A stretch of 64,000 nt of DNA from Viscum album (taxonomy: Eukaryota > Streptophyta > Magnoliopsida > Santalales > Viscaceae): positions 1,365,104,393 to 1,365,168,392 of the forward strand of contig OY728130.1 in NCBI GenBank assembly GCA_963277665.1, written 5' to 3'. The position numbers and the translations under genes were made by a program. Shown piece after piece: positions 1 to 11,496 of the stretch. Numbering within the stretch: position 1 is the first letter of the stretch; every line of letters starts with the position of its first letter. The notes beneath the pieces are model-generated. The model was not told where the DNA came from, did not search any database, and saw only the letters and a list, made by a program, of their open reading frames with translations.

Positions 1-640
1 TATCACTTAAATGGAACTGAATTTATTTACTGGAGGATATAGATCGAGTACTATATTTACTAGAAGAATCTGCACTTTCCTCTTTTGGGTGTAAAACCAA
101 TTACCATGGAGCAGAAGGAGTGGGAGTTTCTGGATCGACAGGTTCTGGGTGTTGTTCACCTTATGTTTTCCAAAGGTATTCATCATTAGATAATAAAAGA
201 CAATGGATGGGATGATGAAGGCTCTCATTAATATTTATGAGAATATTTCTGCCTTGAATAGGTTATACCTGATGTAATGATTGTTCAATCTAAAAATTAT
301 TGAAGGTTGGATTGTTAAGGATCATGTCGATGAATTCAGCACCATCAAAAATAAGTTGACATCAGTGGGAATTTCACTTGATGATGAGGTATGTGGACTA
401 GTTCTATTATCTTCTTTACCTCATAGTTCAGAAGAAACTGTAACAGTTTTGAGTAGTTATTTTTGGAATACAAAGTTGGTTCTGAAGGATGTATGATACA
501 CGATCCATAGTGGGATATCCAATGAAGAGAATCGAGTAGATTATTTGGTTATGCTTTGAATATATAAGGAATAGGAAGATATGAACAGTGAGAAAATCAT
601 AGGGGATGATCAAATTAAATAGTAAAGATCATAGATAAGG
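1..640 (+). pseudogene. copia gag remnant
   Basis: From the first bases, mixed-frame translation resembles the N-terminal part of copia-type gag (UBN2 / gag-polypeptide family), which forms the particle shell. The longest open piece, 281-496 (71 aa), reads through IIEGWIVKDHVDEFSTI and LVLLSSLPHSSEETV, the conserved middle of that domain. Stops interrupt both sides, and the ATG at 281 is internal, so no functional start is claimed. Further right (about 640-720) a zinc-knuckle remnant reads roughly NNKGNLEKECE with its leading cysteines replaced. Confidence 0.7.
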
Positions 641-759
641 CAAAGTGAATAGGTCCTACTTTCTAGATTTTCAATAATAAAGGAAACCTCGAGAAAGAGT
701 GCGAATAAAAACAGAAGGAACCTAAAACCAATAGATAAAATACAACATCTGAAGGAACT

Positions 760-1330
760 AATGATGTGCTGCTATTAATCATGGATAGAACTATTGAGTC
801 TTGGATTTTAGAATTTGGGGTTTCTTTCCATTCCACATAAGAGAAGGGTCTCCTAAAAAATTATGTTTCTAGAAATATTGGAAAGGTACATCTTGCTAAT
901 GATGAACAATTATAGATCATGATAAATGTTGATACATGGATCAAGACAAATATTTGGAGTATGCAGGTTCTATAAAATGTGAGTTATATCCCTGGTTTAA
1001 GAATAAATATTATATCTATTGGGAATCTTGATAATGTAGGCTTCATTACCACATTTACTGGTGGTTCTTGGAAGATTACCAAGGGATCAATGGTCATTTC
1101 TTGGGGAGAAAATAATGGTACCATTTACAACATGACAGAGACTATCATGGAAATTATTTATTCAATAAACTCTATTGGGGATTCACAATTATGGTACTAC
1201 AAGTTAGGTTTCATGAGTGATAAGGGGATGAAGGTGCTGGTGAAAAAATTAATATTACCAAAGCCGAAGTCAGTTGAAGTTGGTTTATGTGAATATTTCA
1301 TCCTTGGAAAGTAAAAGAATGTATCATTTT
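760..1330 (+). pseudogene. copia protease and GAG-pre-integrase remnant
   Basis: The retropepsin region reads SWILEFGVSFHST, where the family has an Asp-Ser/Thr-Gly triad after Leu. The active-site Asp is Glu and the next residue Phe, so it cannot be active. It leads into an open segment at 979-1314 (111 aa) with YIPGLRINIISIGNLDNVGF and then LWYYKLGFMSDKGMKVL, the GAG-pre-integrase zinc-binding region. Both expected histidines there are Tyr and Phe. The fragment ends GLCEYFILGK and the frame stops, while related sequence continues downstream. Confidence 0.75.
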
Positions 1331-1339
1331 CAAAATGAG

Positions 1340-2110
1340 GTAGATCACTGAAGGATGGGAAGCTAGACCTGGTGCACACATATGTTTGGGGTCCTACACT
1401 AGTACATTCTTGTGGAGGATCAAAATATTATGTTACATTTATATATGACTCAACAAGGAAGGTGTGGGTTTACTTTATGAAAATAAAATCTAACATGTTT
1501 AACATGTTCTAAAAGTGGAAAACCATGGTAGAGAATGGGTTGGGATCAATGCTAAAATTCTTAAGGTCTAAAAATGGAGAAGAGTATGGAAGTCAATAGT
1601 TCAATAAATTTTGTGCTAATAATAGAATTCAGTGGGAGATGACTATTCTAGGTACACTGCAATGGAATGGTGTGGTTGATATGATGAATAGTACATTGAA
1701 TGAATGTTCCAAGAGTATAAGAATGCACTCGAGGTTACCCAAAACCTTCTTAGAAGAGGCAGTGAAAATGGTACCAAAACTGATCAATATGAGTCCATCT
1801 GTACTAACGATATAATGTATACCTATGGAGCTATGTTTAGGAAATGAAGTAAGACTCAAACATTTATGAGTATTTAGTTTTTCTATATGTACATATAGAT
1901 TCTAATACAAGGGGAAAATCTTGATGCTAAGTCTAAACCATTTTTATATTGTCTATGGTGCTGAAGAGTTTGGTTATCGCTTTTGGGATTATCACAATAA
2001 GATGATCATAAAAAATAATAACATTATATTTAATGAAGGTATCACATACAAGGATCACTAGGTAGCTGAATATGAAAATGGGAAAAATAATCATAGTGAA
2101 AAGAGATATT
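1340..2110 (+). pseudogene. copia integrase remnant
   Basis: The integrase core (rve family, joining of element DNA to the host chromosome) is recognisable from [16 protein letters not shown] through [20 protein letters not shown] and NGVVDMMNSTLNE. The usual D, D, E residues are altered: VHTYVWGP lacks the first Asp, LRSKNGEEYG lacks the second, and the Glu position in NGVVDMMN is Asp. The C-terminal part follows near 1960-2070 with YRFWDYHNKMIIKNNNIIFNE, typical of the end of copia integrase. Several in-frame stops are present. Confidence 0.75.
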
Positions 2111-2319
2111 GGAGGTTGAAGGTGAACCTAAGCATGAGAAACCAAAACTAGTAGATCCTACTCCTCAAGTGGATTTGAGGAGATCAACAATGGTGATAAG
2201 TCCTGTGAAGAGGTATTCACCATCCTTACATTATTTGTTATTTAATGGAAGTGGAGAACTAGAATGCTTTGAATAGGCAATATAGTTTAAGTAGTTGAGA
2301 AAGTTAGAGTTTTTCATGA

Positions 2320-3290
2320 AGGAATAAATTTCCTCACTACATGACAACAATACTTGGGAGTTTACACATCTTCCACAAGGGAAGAAATAATTTCATAACA
2401 AATGGATATACCAATTCAAGGAAGAATATGATAGAAAGTGGAGGTTAAAGGTATGGATGGTGGTGAAAGGTTTTCAATAATATGATGGATTGGATTTCAT
2501 TTAATTTTTTTCAAATGTAGTGTAGCTTACCATTATCTAGGTGGTTCCCAGTATTGTGGCATTAGAAGACATGTATCTTGAGAAGCTTTGTGTGTAGAAA
2601 TATTTCCTTTATGGAGATCTAGAGAAGGAAATCTATATATAGTAGCTAGTCTGATATGTTGAGTCATGGAAAAAAATCTTGGTTTGTAAAATCTCGAAGA
2701 TCTTATATGGATGGAATCAGGAACCTAATCGGTGGAATAAAAAGTTTGATGCATTCATGAATAAAAATGCATAAAAATAATGTGTCATAGATCAATGTTG
2801 CTACATAAAGTCCTTTTTTGATGAATATAATATAAATCTTCTATATGTGGATAATATTATTATTGAAAGATCATGTATGTAAAGGATTAATTATATGAAT
2901 TGTCAGTTGGATGGGTATTTTGAGATGAATGATCTTAGAGAAGCTGAAAAGATTTTGCGTGTGAAGATCAAGAAAGACTATGCAGTAGAAACCATGATGT
3001 TATCACAAGTTGACTATTTTAGAAAGGTTTTGAGAATATTTGGTATGCTAAAAGAAAACCCATTTTATATTCCCTTATAATGCCATTTCAAATTATCAAA
3101 GTAGCATTCCCTAAAAATTTCAGAATATGGTGATTATATGGAAAAGGTTCCATATGAATTAGATATTGGAATCTTGATATATTCCATGGTTTGTACTTGA
3201 CCTGACATTGCTCATTCAGTGGAATTTGTGATAAGGTACATGGATAACCCTGGAAAACAAAATTAGGAAGCTGTGAAGTAGATATTTAGG
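2320..3290 (+). pseudogene. copia reverse transcriptase remnant
   Basis: The RVT_2-type reverse transcriptase starts at NNTWEFTHLPQGKK (about 2350) and is broken by many stops. The catalytic box reads LLYVDNIII near 2840, so the second Asp of YVDD has become Asn. The open piece at 2895-3080 includes NCQLDGYFEMNDLREAEKIL, the conserved segment after the active site. It is followed by YFRKVLRIFGML and then TXPDIAHSVEFVIRYMDNPG. The enzyme would be inactive. It is joined to RNase H downstream as in normal copia polyproteins. Confidence 0.8.
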
Positions 3291-3770
3291 TATTTGAAGG
3301 GAAGAAGAGAAGTATATCTATGATTTGAGAAGGTAAATTCATTATAGGGTTATGTGGATGCTGGCCTTGGAGGTGACATTGATAGAAGGAGGAGTACCAC
3401 AAGTTGTGCATTTACTTGTGGAGGAACTAAAATAAGCTGGATATCACAATTTCAAAAGGTGGTGGCTTTATCCACCATAGAGGTAGAATACATTGCTATA
3501 ACAGAAGATACGAAAAAGATGGTTTGTCTGAAGAACTTCTTAGATGAGCTAGGAAGAAATATATATGATAATTTATTTCACTATTATAGTTAGAGTGTTA
3601 TACATCTTGCAAAGAATATAGTGTTTCATTCCTAGATGAAGCACATTCAGTTGAAGTACCATTTAATCAAAGGTTTTATATAGGATGGGTTTCTAACATT
3701 GTAGAAGATTTGTAGAACCAACAATCCAGAATACATGTTAATGAAATTTATGGTAATATAGAAGTTGAGT
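3290..3770 (+). pseudogene. copia RNase H remnant
   Basis: The copia-type RNase H (degrades RNA in the RNA:DNA hybrid) is seen as YVDAGLGGDIDRRRSTTS, then CGGTKISWISQFQKVVALST, then the remainder of the active-site region, in the 79-aa segment at 3354-3593. After one stop it continues with SVIHLAKNIVFHSXMKHIQL to about 3770. This is the best-preserved piece of this element. The 3' end is close to the expected C-terminus of the polyprotein. Confidence 0.8.
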
Positions 3771-3779
3771 AACTTATAC

Positions 3780-4560
3780 GCCTCTGTTGGTCTCTATTGA
3801 TAAATGGAGGATAAGAGAAAAAATATGGGAGAACACTATCAGAGCACAAAAGGGAAAAGAGATGGTATTTCATGAATCTTCTTCTTGAAATTAAAGTTTT
3901 GAATGTAAATCATTCATCAATGAATGAATAAGAGTAGGATATTAGATTAATTAAGTTGTCTAAGTTAGTGTCATCAAATCATGTTAGTGTAACGGATCAT
4001 ACTCCAAGTGGTAGATTATTGGATTGGTGTAGCTCAATCCTCTTGGATGATGATGAGCAAAATTATTGTGGCCCATACTATGCACCAGGCTACAAATTTT
4101 CAAGTTGAGATCCACGATGATCTTGTTGGGGGTTGTAGGGGACAACGTACCCCATCTCAGTGGGTTCAAGTGCCAATGGCCCCCGATCCAAAATTCTGGG
4201 GTATTGTAATAACTCTGAACGATTATAGCAGAGATGACTGGACAACACCAACAGGGAACTGTAGAATTGAAAACTTTGGAGATAAAGGTATTTTAGCTTA
4301 GTGAAATTCCACCTTCCATCCACTATAGTATCTTAAACTTGGGTGTTCGTGGAACTATAACTATACAAACTTAAATCCATCAACCATTGTAGTGATGCAT
4401 ACTTTTTTGGGGGTTGGTGGCACAATACTTCATCTTCTTTATTAGCTCATTTAGGGTTAGTGTTCTATGTATGAAACTTTGAGATCTCCCTACATTTTTT
4501 GCTCACAAAAATAGTGAAATTATTCTTCTCCATGGATGTAGGGATCATTTCCCAAACAAC
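3780..4560 (+). repeat. Probable eroded copia 3' LTR
   Basis: Directly after RNase H, where the 3' LTR should lie, the sequence has no coding conservation but shows features common in Tork LTRs: GAGATGACTGGACAACACC near 4230, AACTGTAGAATTGAAAACTT near 4257, and TTAGTGAAATTCCACCTTCC near 4299, which resembles the R/U5 end. No clear TG start, CA end or target duplication was found, and the 5' LTR is not in the window for comparison. The 97-codon open stretch at 4008-4301 is considered accidental. Confidence 0.4.
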
Positions 4561-4659
4561 ATAAATCTCCATGTCTCAATATCTTCTTCTCATTATTTTT
4601 GTTTTTCCCTTTTACTCTTCTATTAATTGTTTATCTCTTTGTTTCTCCCAGTGTTTTCC

Positions 4660-5160
4660 AAAATAGATATTGGATCAATTTTTTGGAGGAAATCGCATGA
4701 TATTGGATGAATTGTCCATAGGAAATCAAATTATTACCATTGGAAAGTCCTAGTTCCATTGCGAGACTTGGATGACATGTCATGGTGTCACCACAAAACT
4801 TGGTAAATATGCCTAGAGGGCATCACGAGATCTGGATGGAAATCCTAGAGGGATTTTTGAAAATCAGGTGGAATATCTTGTTGATTTCATGAGACTTGGA
4901 TGAGATGTATTGGTGTTTTCTCATGACTTTGGATACATTCTTAGATAAAATTTCAATATCTGGATGGTGAGTCTGAAGGGCTTCACATTACTCGGGTGGC
5001 ATGCCTGAAGGGCGTTGTATGACTTTCTTGACATTTCCAGAGGACATCGCATGATCCAAATGGTGTTTCAAGGATATATCCTATAACTTGAGTGACATGT
5101 CCAAGTAATTCTGCATGATCTGGATGAGTTATGTGAATCTCATGGTGGTTAGTGAATCTT
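4660..5160. repeat. Degenerate minisatellite, unit about 32 bp
   Basis: A core close to CGCATGATCTGGATG followed by a CATGTCCAGAGGG-like half recurs with anchors near 4694, 4728, 4761, 4824, 4855, 4887, 4920, 4951, 4984, 5015, 5047, 5080 and 5112. Spacings cluster at 31-34 bp. About 15 units can be placed, each strongly mutated. No open reading frame tracks the period. This is direct pattern reading; the consensus is approximate. Confidence 0.65.
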
Positions 5161-6300
5161 TATTCATGTAAGTCTCCCATAATTAGTATTTAATCAAGTT
5201 TTTATTACATATGTTACCTATATTTATTCAGGTTTAGCTTTTTTAGGTCTCACATGATTCAGAAGATAAGTGGGATAGCCTTTACATGACCTTCCATAAG
5301 TCCTTCATGTGATATTAAGTGATCATACAAAGTGACCATGCATACTTTTTTATCACATGGGTTGTTCCCCGGAATTTACCTGGGAGAAAACCCATTGTGA
5401 TCACGATATTAGATGATCTAAGAAGTCTAATCCAATGACTGGGTGCACTAGTGAGTGGATCCAAAGATACAAAATTTGTTTGTTGAGTTTGGAATTTTAT
5501 AGGCTCCGCCACCCCAATTATAATCCACCTTATGTGGTGTGTATCTCAAAAATCCAGGCTAGATTCAGTGGAGGGATTTGGTGTTATACACTTCATGTGA
5601 TCTCACCATAGGTGTCGCATGATTTCCAGTGACCATAACACCATACCATAAATGCTTCATCTATTATATTTTGGCCAATAAAAGTGGTCTTTACTAATCA
5701 TGTGTACATTCCAAGGGGATTTCACAATGTCAGGATGACGTATCTAGATACTTTCATGAGATCAGGATTCTTATTGAAAGTCATTCACATGGTCTGAGAT
5801 GATTTTTCTGTAACCTTCCATGAGACAAAGGTGGGTTTCAAGGGAGGATTTCATACAATCAAGATAGTTTTTATAGTGGGGGCTCACGTGATCAATGGTG
5901 ATCACACAAGGTATATAACTCAGTTCACATAACATCATCGTATCTTCCCATTTCAATGATCTCACATCATTTCCCTTTTTATTTCCTTTTTTATTTCACA
6001 AAGGTTGAGGATCTTGTGAATTGTAATGATTATTGTCAAAGACAACCACTCTCCCCATTTTTGATGCATTGTGTGACCCAAAAAGGGTTATGTGGTGATG
6101 TATGAGCATTAACATGGACAACCCTTTTGTTTTCTTTTTATTTGGAGGGGGAATTCAAGACCTCATGTGATGTTTTAAGCCCTTAATGTGATGAGGGTGA
6201 CATGCCAGTGAGCTCTTATGCAACAAGGTGTACATTTATCCAGGGATTCCATGGTGTATTTGGAACCGCATGATTACATCACATAAAGTTTTATGACTAT
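5160..6300. repeat. More eroded continuation of the 32-bp minisatellite
   Basis: CATGTGATC / CATGAGATC-like anchors continue in patches: about 5253 and 5284; 5597 and 5625; then 5727, 5756, 5787, 5818, 5850 and 5885, again mostly 29-35 bp apart; and 6160 to 6220. Stretches such as 5340-5580 show no repeat. No coding region is supported here; the open stretches at 5315-5512 and 5771-5965 (minus strand) are unsupported. Confidence 0.45.
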
Positions 6301-7371
6301 AAGAGGATTTTTATTTTGAATATTTTTCTCCTTATTTTTTAATGGTTTTTGATGGTTTTTAAGTTCCTTCTGACGAACAAGTCACTTGATTTGGAGGAAC
6401 TTGTCTGTTAGTCATCCCATGATCAACAAGTGTTTTGGATGCCTTCTCAATAACAATGTGGTTTTTTCAAAGGGGATATTTGTGATCTTTCATATGGTTA
6501 TTCACTACACATGAAACATTAGCATGAAATTTTTAAGGTCATGTGATCGTGTGTCTTGGTACATGTTACATGATATGCTTGTCTTGGCCAAATTTTATTC
6601 CTTTTCTCTGTAGGTAAAATAATAACCATATTTAGATATTTATTTCCCTTTAGATTTTTCTATGATTATTTGGTGGGAATCAAAAAAATACCTCCCCCCC
6701 CCTTAGGAGCGACGTTTATGAGTACAAGGTCTCGGTTCTGAGGAAAATAAATGTCCACCTAATGCTTTGGAGTTGTCTCTAATTGGAATCTTAGTAGATT
6801 CTTGGTCTTTCGGGTGACATTTGGTATTACATGGAAGTAACTATAAATAGAGGAATGGAGGGAGTCTCATTCACTGGCTACCTAACTCTTAGAATACTTG
6901 CAATCTGCCTTCATCATGTGACCCTCCCACAATAACTGATTGGGAGATCTGTTTGAAAGATCTTTTTGTGATAATTTCTTCACAAGACTTTATTTTCCTA
7001 GGTGTTAATCCAAATTAACTATGAATCTATCATACATAATTGGTTTTAACTTGGCCATAGTCCTTCATAGTTTTCTTTGAAGTTTTTTCATGATCTTCTA
7101 GCTCATCCTCATGGCCACTTGACTATTATGTGAATTGTGTGATCATTTCAAGGTTGCACGATCTTGAGTACCTTGATTGTTTGAGAAGTTTCTATATGTC
7201 TTTCAGGTTTATACAGTCAACAATATCTTTATTATCCTAGCGATTCATGATTCCTTTATGAGATCATGAATCCCCTTATGATTCATGTGATTCACATGAG
7301 ACTACTAGAATTTATTCCTTTATTTTGATGGTCCTCCAATCATCTGACTTATGCTTCTTATTTTTATACAG
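6300..7371 (+). other. Non-coding spacer with a possible promoter
   Basis: No gene is visible. A TATA-like box, TATAAATA, lies at 6842-6849, followed by AGAGGAATGGAGGGAG. A C-run is at 6694-6702. Scattered CATGATC / CATGAGATC words around 7088-7300 may be final traces of the minisatellite. The TATA box lies about 520 bp before the ATG of the decayed coding region at 7372 and could have been its promoter, or part of an LTR; neither can be shown. Confidence 0.3.
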
Positions 7372-8960
7372 ATGGCTTCTAACTATTCCTCTACCATGGA
7401 TAATCAGAGGTCTATTATTTCTAGGAACTGTAATGTTGATTCCTGATATCTTGTGCACTCTAAAAATTGATTTCTAAAAAGTATTATCCCAATTGAACAC
7501 CAAAACTAAACTTTATCACATTGACATCCCCTATATGGATTTTTCCTACTGGATGATGTTTGCATCCCTTCTATAAACTTCAATATTTCATCATTTTGGG
7601 TATTAACTTCCCTTTATTTCATTTAGACAATGGTTTCTAAGGATATTCAACTATTCATAGTATGGTCTCAGGGGCTAGCTTATATGTCGGTGAACTCCCC
7701 TCTAGGTCCATATGGTTGCAATTTCACCCACCATCTCATCGCTCAAAGATACTCAGGGATAATTCTCTCTTATTTGAAGAAATATAGTATTGTCAAGATC
7801 TAAAAATGGGATTTGGTCCCTAGTAGAATATTTTTTGAGGAATGGGCATAGCCATTCTGGGTTATGTAGAGATTATTATAATTTACTGACTAAATTCATA
7901 GTATCCATCGTTGTGAAGTGGTATGGATTTTACGGTTCATCGATTATCATCAGTATAATATTATCCAAGAATGGGTTATCCAGTGGTGTCATTGTACCAA
8001 TTCATTCCATCTATCCAACAAAAATTTGGAATCATCCTATGTGATATTTATTGACTGGGTGGGTTATCTCCCCTTGGGGAAATGTATAACAAATTACTTC
8101 TTTCCACATATTTCTAGGATGATGATGTGAAAACTCTAGTTGTGGTGAAGGACATGCTCAACATCATGAAATAAAAGTTAAGAAAGGAGATGACTAAGTG
8201 ATCCTTCATCTCTCTTAAATATTGGATCAATGTTTTCCTTTATCGTAGTGGAGATCAGCTAACCACCATATGACTTCACCATTTTCCCTCCCTGTAGGTC
8301 CATAATAGTGATGTATCTTACTCGGTGATCCTAGAAGTTGGAGAAAATTCCTCATAGAGTTGCCAAGTGAATCCAAAAATATCATAGATCCTTAGGCTGG
8401 AGTGATTCATGGCCATGTTCATGAATGGATGGATTTTCCAACACATGCTTAGGAATCTAGTTCAGCATTCTGGTGATGGAAACACAGCTACAAGAGGTAC
8501 GACCCCTTAATTTGGCAGTGTCGTCTCTTGCATGCCTTTACCATCTCTTGGGCCACATTCAATAGGGAAACATCCCTTATAGGTGGACGTTTCCAGTTTT
8601 TATTCAGTTGGATAGGGGGAATTTCCACTACTACAAATACCATAATACCAATGGGATTTCTGGTGCCTTATATCTCCTTAGGTTACTAGACATATGTAGG
8701 GTTCATTCCATGTCATTAGGCCATGATGAGGTTTTTTATATGCTGATCCAATCTGATCATTTTTATTTCACCACTTATCTCGCACCGACCAGGTCAGTTA
8801 TTGATAATGGTGGTAGTTCTCTTGATGAAATTTAAAACAAGATCTCCCTTCGGGATAGGGTTCTTATATCCATGATGGATGAGTTGATTATTTATGATTC
8901 ATATATTCTTTACCGGTTCACTCTCCAGTTTTGCTGCATCCAAAGGGTCTATCCTATCCC
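7372..8960 (+). pseudogene. Unrecognised decayed coding region, perhaps plant-mobile-domain-like (5' half)
   Basis: The ATG at 7372 follows a TTTTTATACAG that could be an intron acceptor, and reads MASNYSSTMDNQRSIISRN before a stop. Other protein-like pieces, all plus strand and in shifting frames, are MVSKDIQLFIVWSQGLAYMS (7629), a stretch with WVIQWCHCTNSFHLSNKNLE (about 7970), YKRYDPLIWQCRLLHAFT (about 8490) and YRFTLQFCCIQRVYP (about 8910). The last resembles the end of a plant mobile domain (aminotransferase-like transposon-derived family), but this is weak. The region is cut by the Athila insertion at about 8963 and may resume at 59566. A host gene or another element's gag are alternatives. 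Confidence 0.3.
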
Positions 8961-8962
8961 AT

Positions 8963-9305
8963 TTCCTGGATAATAAAACACAATTTTATTGAATATTTTG
9001 TTGATAATAAATAAAATAATTTCCCCAAATTGTGTAAATTTTGTTTATTTATAAAATATTTTTTATTATATCATTCATTTAAAAATTTTATGAAAATTAC
9101 ATTTTTTCCTTTAAAATTTACTATAGTATTTTGGACATAAATATTTTTTTATGAATTATTTGAACTTAAAATTTTGTAAAATTGTACCTTAGTAAATTTT
9201 ATATAACTTTTATTTTGAAAATTATAGTTGAATCATAAATTTAATTGGATTAAATTGGACATGAAAGAAAAGTTGGACTGAACTCACCAGATTGGACATC
9301 ACTTC
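8963..9305 (+). repeat. Athila-like 5' LTR, left piece
   Basis: This stretch aligns with the start of the 3' LTR at 57841-58175: ATAATAAAACACAATTTTA here against ATGATAAAACATAATTTTT there, then matching blocks such as TATATCATTCATTT and GAACTTAAAATTTTGTAA. The left border is approximate. It ends at the ACTTC target duplication, where the 40-kb block begins, and continues at 49504. Confidence 0.75.
9301..9305. repeat. Target-site duplication ACTTC, left copy
   Basis: ACTTC directly precedes the first base of the chromovirus block and is repeated at 49499-49503. Removing the block and one copy gives a continuous sequence that matches the intact 3' LTR near 58171 (CACTTCAATATTT). Confidence 0.9.
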
Positions 9306-10947
9306 TATAATGACCCATACTTTACATACATTGTTATTATTTCAAAATTGAAGCACACTTATTACAACATATAACAAAACCAGTAAAGGACCGTATAGGT
9401 ATAGTGTCTTTAGAAACTGGAAAGCATAAACAACTGGTTCATAAATCATCTACTTTGCCTCCCATTTATTTCATCATATCTAGAGTCCCTTTTTGGAATA
9501 TTCTACTTAATAAACTTCTTCCTAACCTGGGGAAATAAAACATACAAAAGGGTGAGCTCAAATTCTCGGTAAAGGTAAACAAAAGAAATATCAATCACAT
9601 CATATACATAAGAACATAACTTTTGGAAATCTTAACCTGCAAAAGAAATCATAATCTCATAACATGGGATAAATCATAGTAGTGAAATGTAAACCCAATA
9701 ATCATAACTTAAAACATGAAACTTTGTGTCATACACACATAATCATTGAGAATCATTTCTTGTTAGTCAAGACTCATTTCCAAGACTATCTTAGTGGACA
9801 AAGTCCACTTCTGAACCGAGTTCACTCCTCGTTTCAATCCTGTTTCACTGAACCGGTTTAACCTGCCGTTCCAGCCATTTTTTTCTCATGAGATATAAAA
9901 TCTTTACCCAATTCATTGGAGGGAGATATAGGACCCACTCATCTCATAATTATACCATTCTTATGTGTGCCACAAAATCAGAAACCATACATCATAGCAT
10001 AACCCATGTAAAAAAATGGGAATCTTAAACATCGTGACATCATAAAATAATTCATATAAGATAAAGGAAATCATAAAAATATAATTCCATCACAACATAA
10101 TCAAATCAATGTAATAATAGGGATAGAAACAGAACCCTTTATTATCTTAGATGGAAAATAATTTTGATAAAACACTTGAACTCCATTCTTGAGGAAAATA
10201 TCCTTTCTGCTTCAAAAACACTTTTCCTTTCTTAATATGTCGTACAATTCTAAACTAAAAGAAGTTGATTAAAAATAAACTTGAAAACTTGTAAAGGAAG
10301 CTTCTTGGAAATACTGTTTTAAAAATCCATTCATGTCGAATAAGTTAAAAAAACATTCTTCGTAGTTTTTTCAGAAAAGTCAAAAAGTACCTCGTACGAA
10401 AAACGACAAAAGATTCCTTTCATATCCTTTACTAAAAACTCACCGAAGGGTAAAATTGGATTTAAAAAATTGTATTTGGATGGAAATAATATTACATATT
10501 GGGGAAACATGGATGTGGATGATAAAATACACCCCAGTAAATACTAAAGTATAAACAATCTCAGATAAAAATGAGATTGTGATATTTCCCTTACCTTAGG
10601 TCCGATTTGCTTCTTAAGTGTCTGAACCTCCTGTATAATGATTTAAATAATGTTATTGAATTATTCCAGAAACATAATTAGTTTTATGATATCATATATG
10701 GTCATATTCTTAGCTTCTTATTAGTAATACTTCATTACAACTTGTTATTCGGGTGTTTATTACTTTTTGTTCTTATGCGTGTTTTGTCGAATAAATTCTT
10801 ATTCTTCTCTTTAGGTTATAGATACCTCATTTACAGAATGTTATTAGTGTAATATATATCATATTGATTCATTCAATTCATTTATATAATCATTATGCAA
10901 TGAAGATCATGTATAATGAGTCGCATCACATCGTGGAGACGGTATTC

Positions 10948-10957
10948 CGTACGTACG
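10948..10957. promoter_or_regulatory. CGTACGTACG palindrome, distal copy in LTR1
   Basis: This self-complementary 10-mer is preceded by GAGACGGTATTC. A second copy (extended to 14 bp) lies at 11133. The pair is kept in LTR2 and LTR4, and a single copy occurs in the LTR of the related non-autonomous element. Function is unknown; a protein-binding site or RNA hairpin are possibilities. Confidence 0.5.
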
Positions 10958-11132
10958 CACGAGCGATGATATCATTCCCATGATCATGGAATTGTATTGG
11001 AGTGTATGTATACTATTTCAGAATCAATATAACTTTACAATAATCATATATAGTCATTATTTACACCATTATACCCATCCAAGTAAGGTGGTGGTGGAAA
11101 GTAGATTACACCATGGTGTGGAGATGGTATTC

Positions 11133-11146
11133 CGTACGTACGTACG
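11133..11146. promoter_or_regulatory. CGTACGTACGTACG palindrome, proximal copy in LTR1
   Basis: The proximal copy, here with one extra GTAC unit compared with LTR2 and LTR4. It is preceded by GGAGATGGTATTC, a near repeat of the sequence before the distal copy, so the unit looks like a duplicated module. Confidence 0.5.
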
Positions 11147-11488
11147 CACGGTGATTTCATTTTCCGTAGGATGGATAGATGGTGAAATAGGGTTGTTTCA
11201 TACTTATAATAACATATAAGTATATGAGTGCTACTGATGTTATTACTTAATAATGAAACAACTAATGAAGAAGAAGTGGAAGAAGAAATAAAGATGAAAG
11301 AATCGGTAACGGACATTACCTCTTCTTTGAAGTGCTTCTTTAAGACCTCCTTTTAGGGCACTAAAATTGGTCTTTGAAGAAGACCAGGACCTCTAGGATG
11401 TCTCTAGGTAAGTGGAGAGGAGAAATTGGTAGGGTTTGGCCGAGCTGGAAGGCTAAAAGTGGTGTGAGGAAGAGAGGGAGGATGTGCG

Positions 11489-11496
11489 CTTTTATA
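11489..11496 (-). promoter_or_regulatory. TATA box of LTR1
   Basis: TATAAAAG on the minus strand, followed by a run of pyrimidine-rich sequence as in the other three LTRs. The same core is present in the related young element at 30015. This makes it the likely transcription start region (U3/R border). Confidence 0.6.

Larger units (their letters stand above)
1..3780 (+). mobile_element. Degraded Ty1/copia (Tork-like) retrotransposon, 5' part outside window
   Basis: Pieces of a copia polyprotein occur in the canonical order gag, protease, GAG-pre-integrase, integrase, reverse transcriptase, RNase H on the plus strand. They are broken by many stops and indels. Wording such as LPHSSEETV in gag, SWISQFQKVVALSTIE in RNase H and a tail resembling SVGL resembles the plant Tork lineage. 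Catalytic residues are lost in nearly every domain, so the copy is old and inactive. The 5' LTR and the start of gag lie left of the window. The right edge is uncertain because the 3' LTR is eroded. Confidence 0.85.

Noticed and set aside
4008..4301. 97-aa open stretch
   Set aside because: Better explained as eroded copia LTR sequence; no protein family recognised and an opposite-strand open stretch overlaps it.
10980..11219. Plus-strand open stretch MIMELYWSV..., found in all four chromovirus LTRs
   Set aside because: Recurrence follows from LTR homology. It is antisense to the element, overlaps the palindrome region, and its ends vary between copies.
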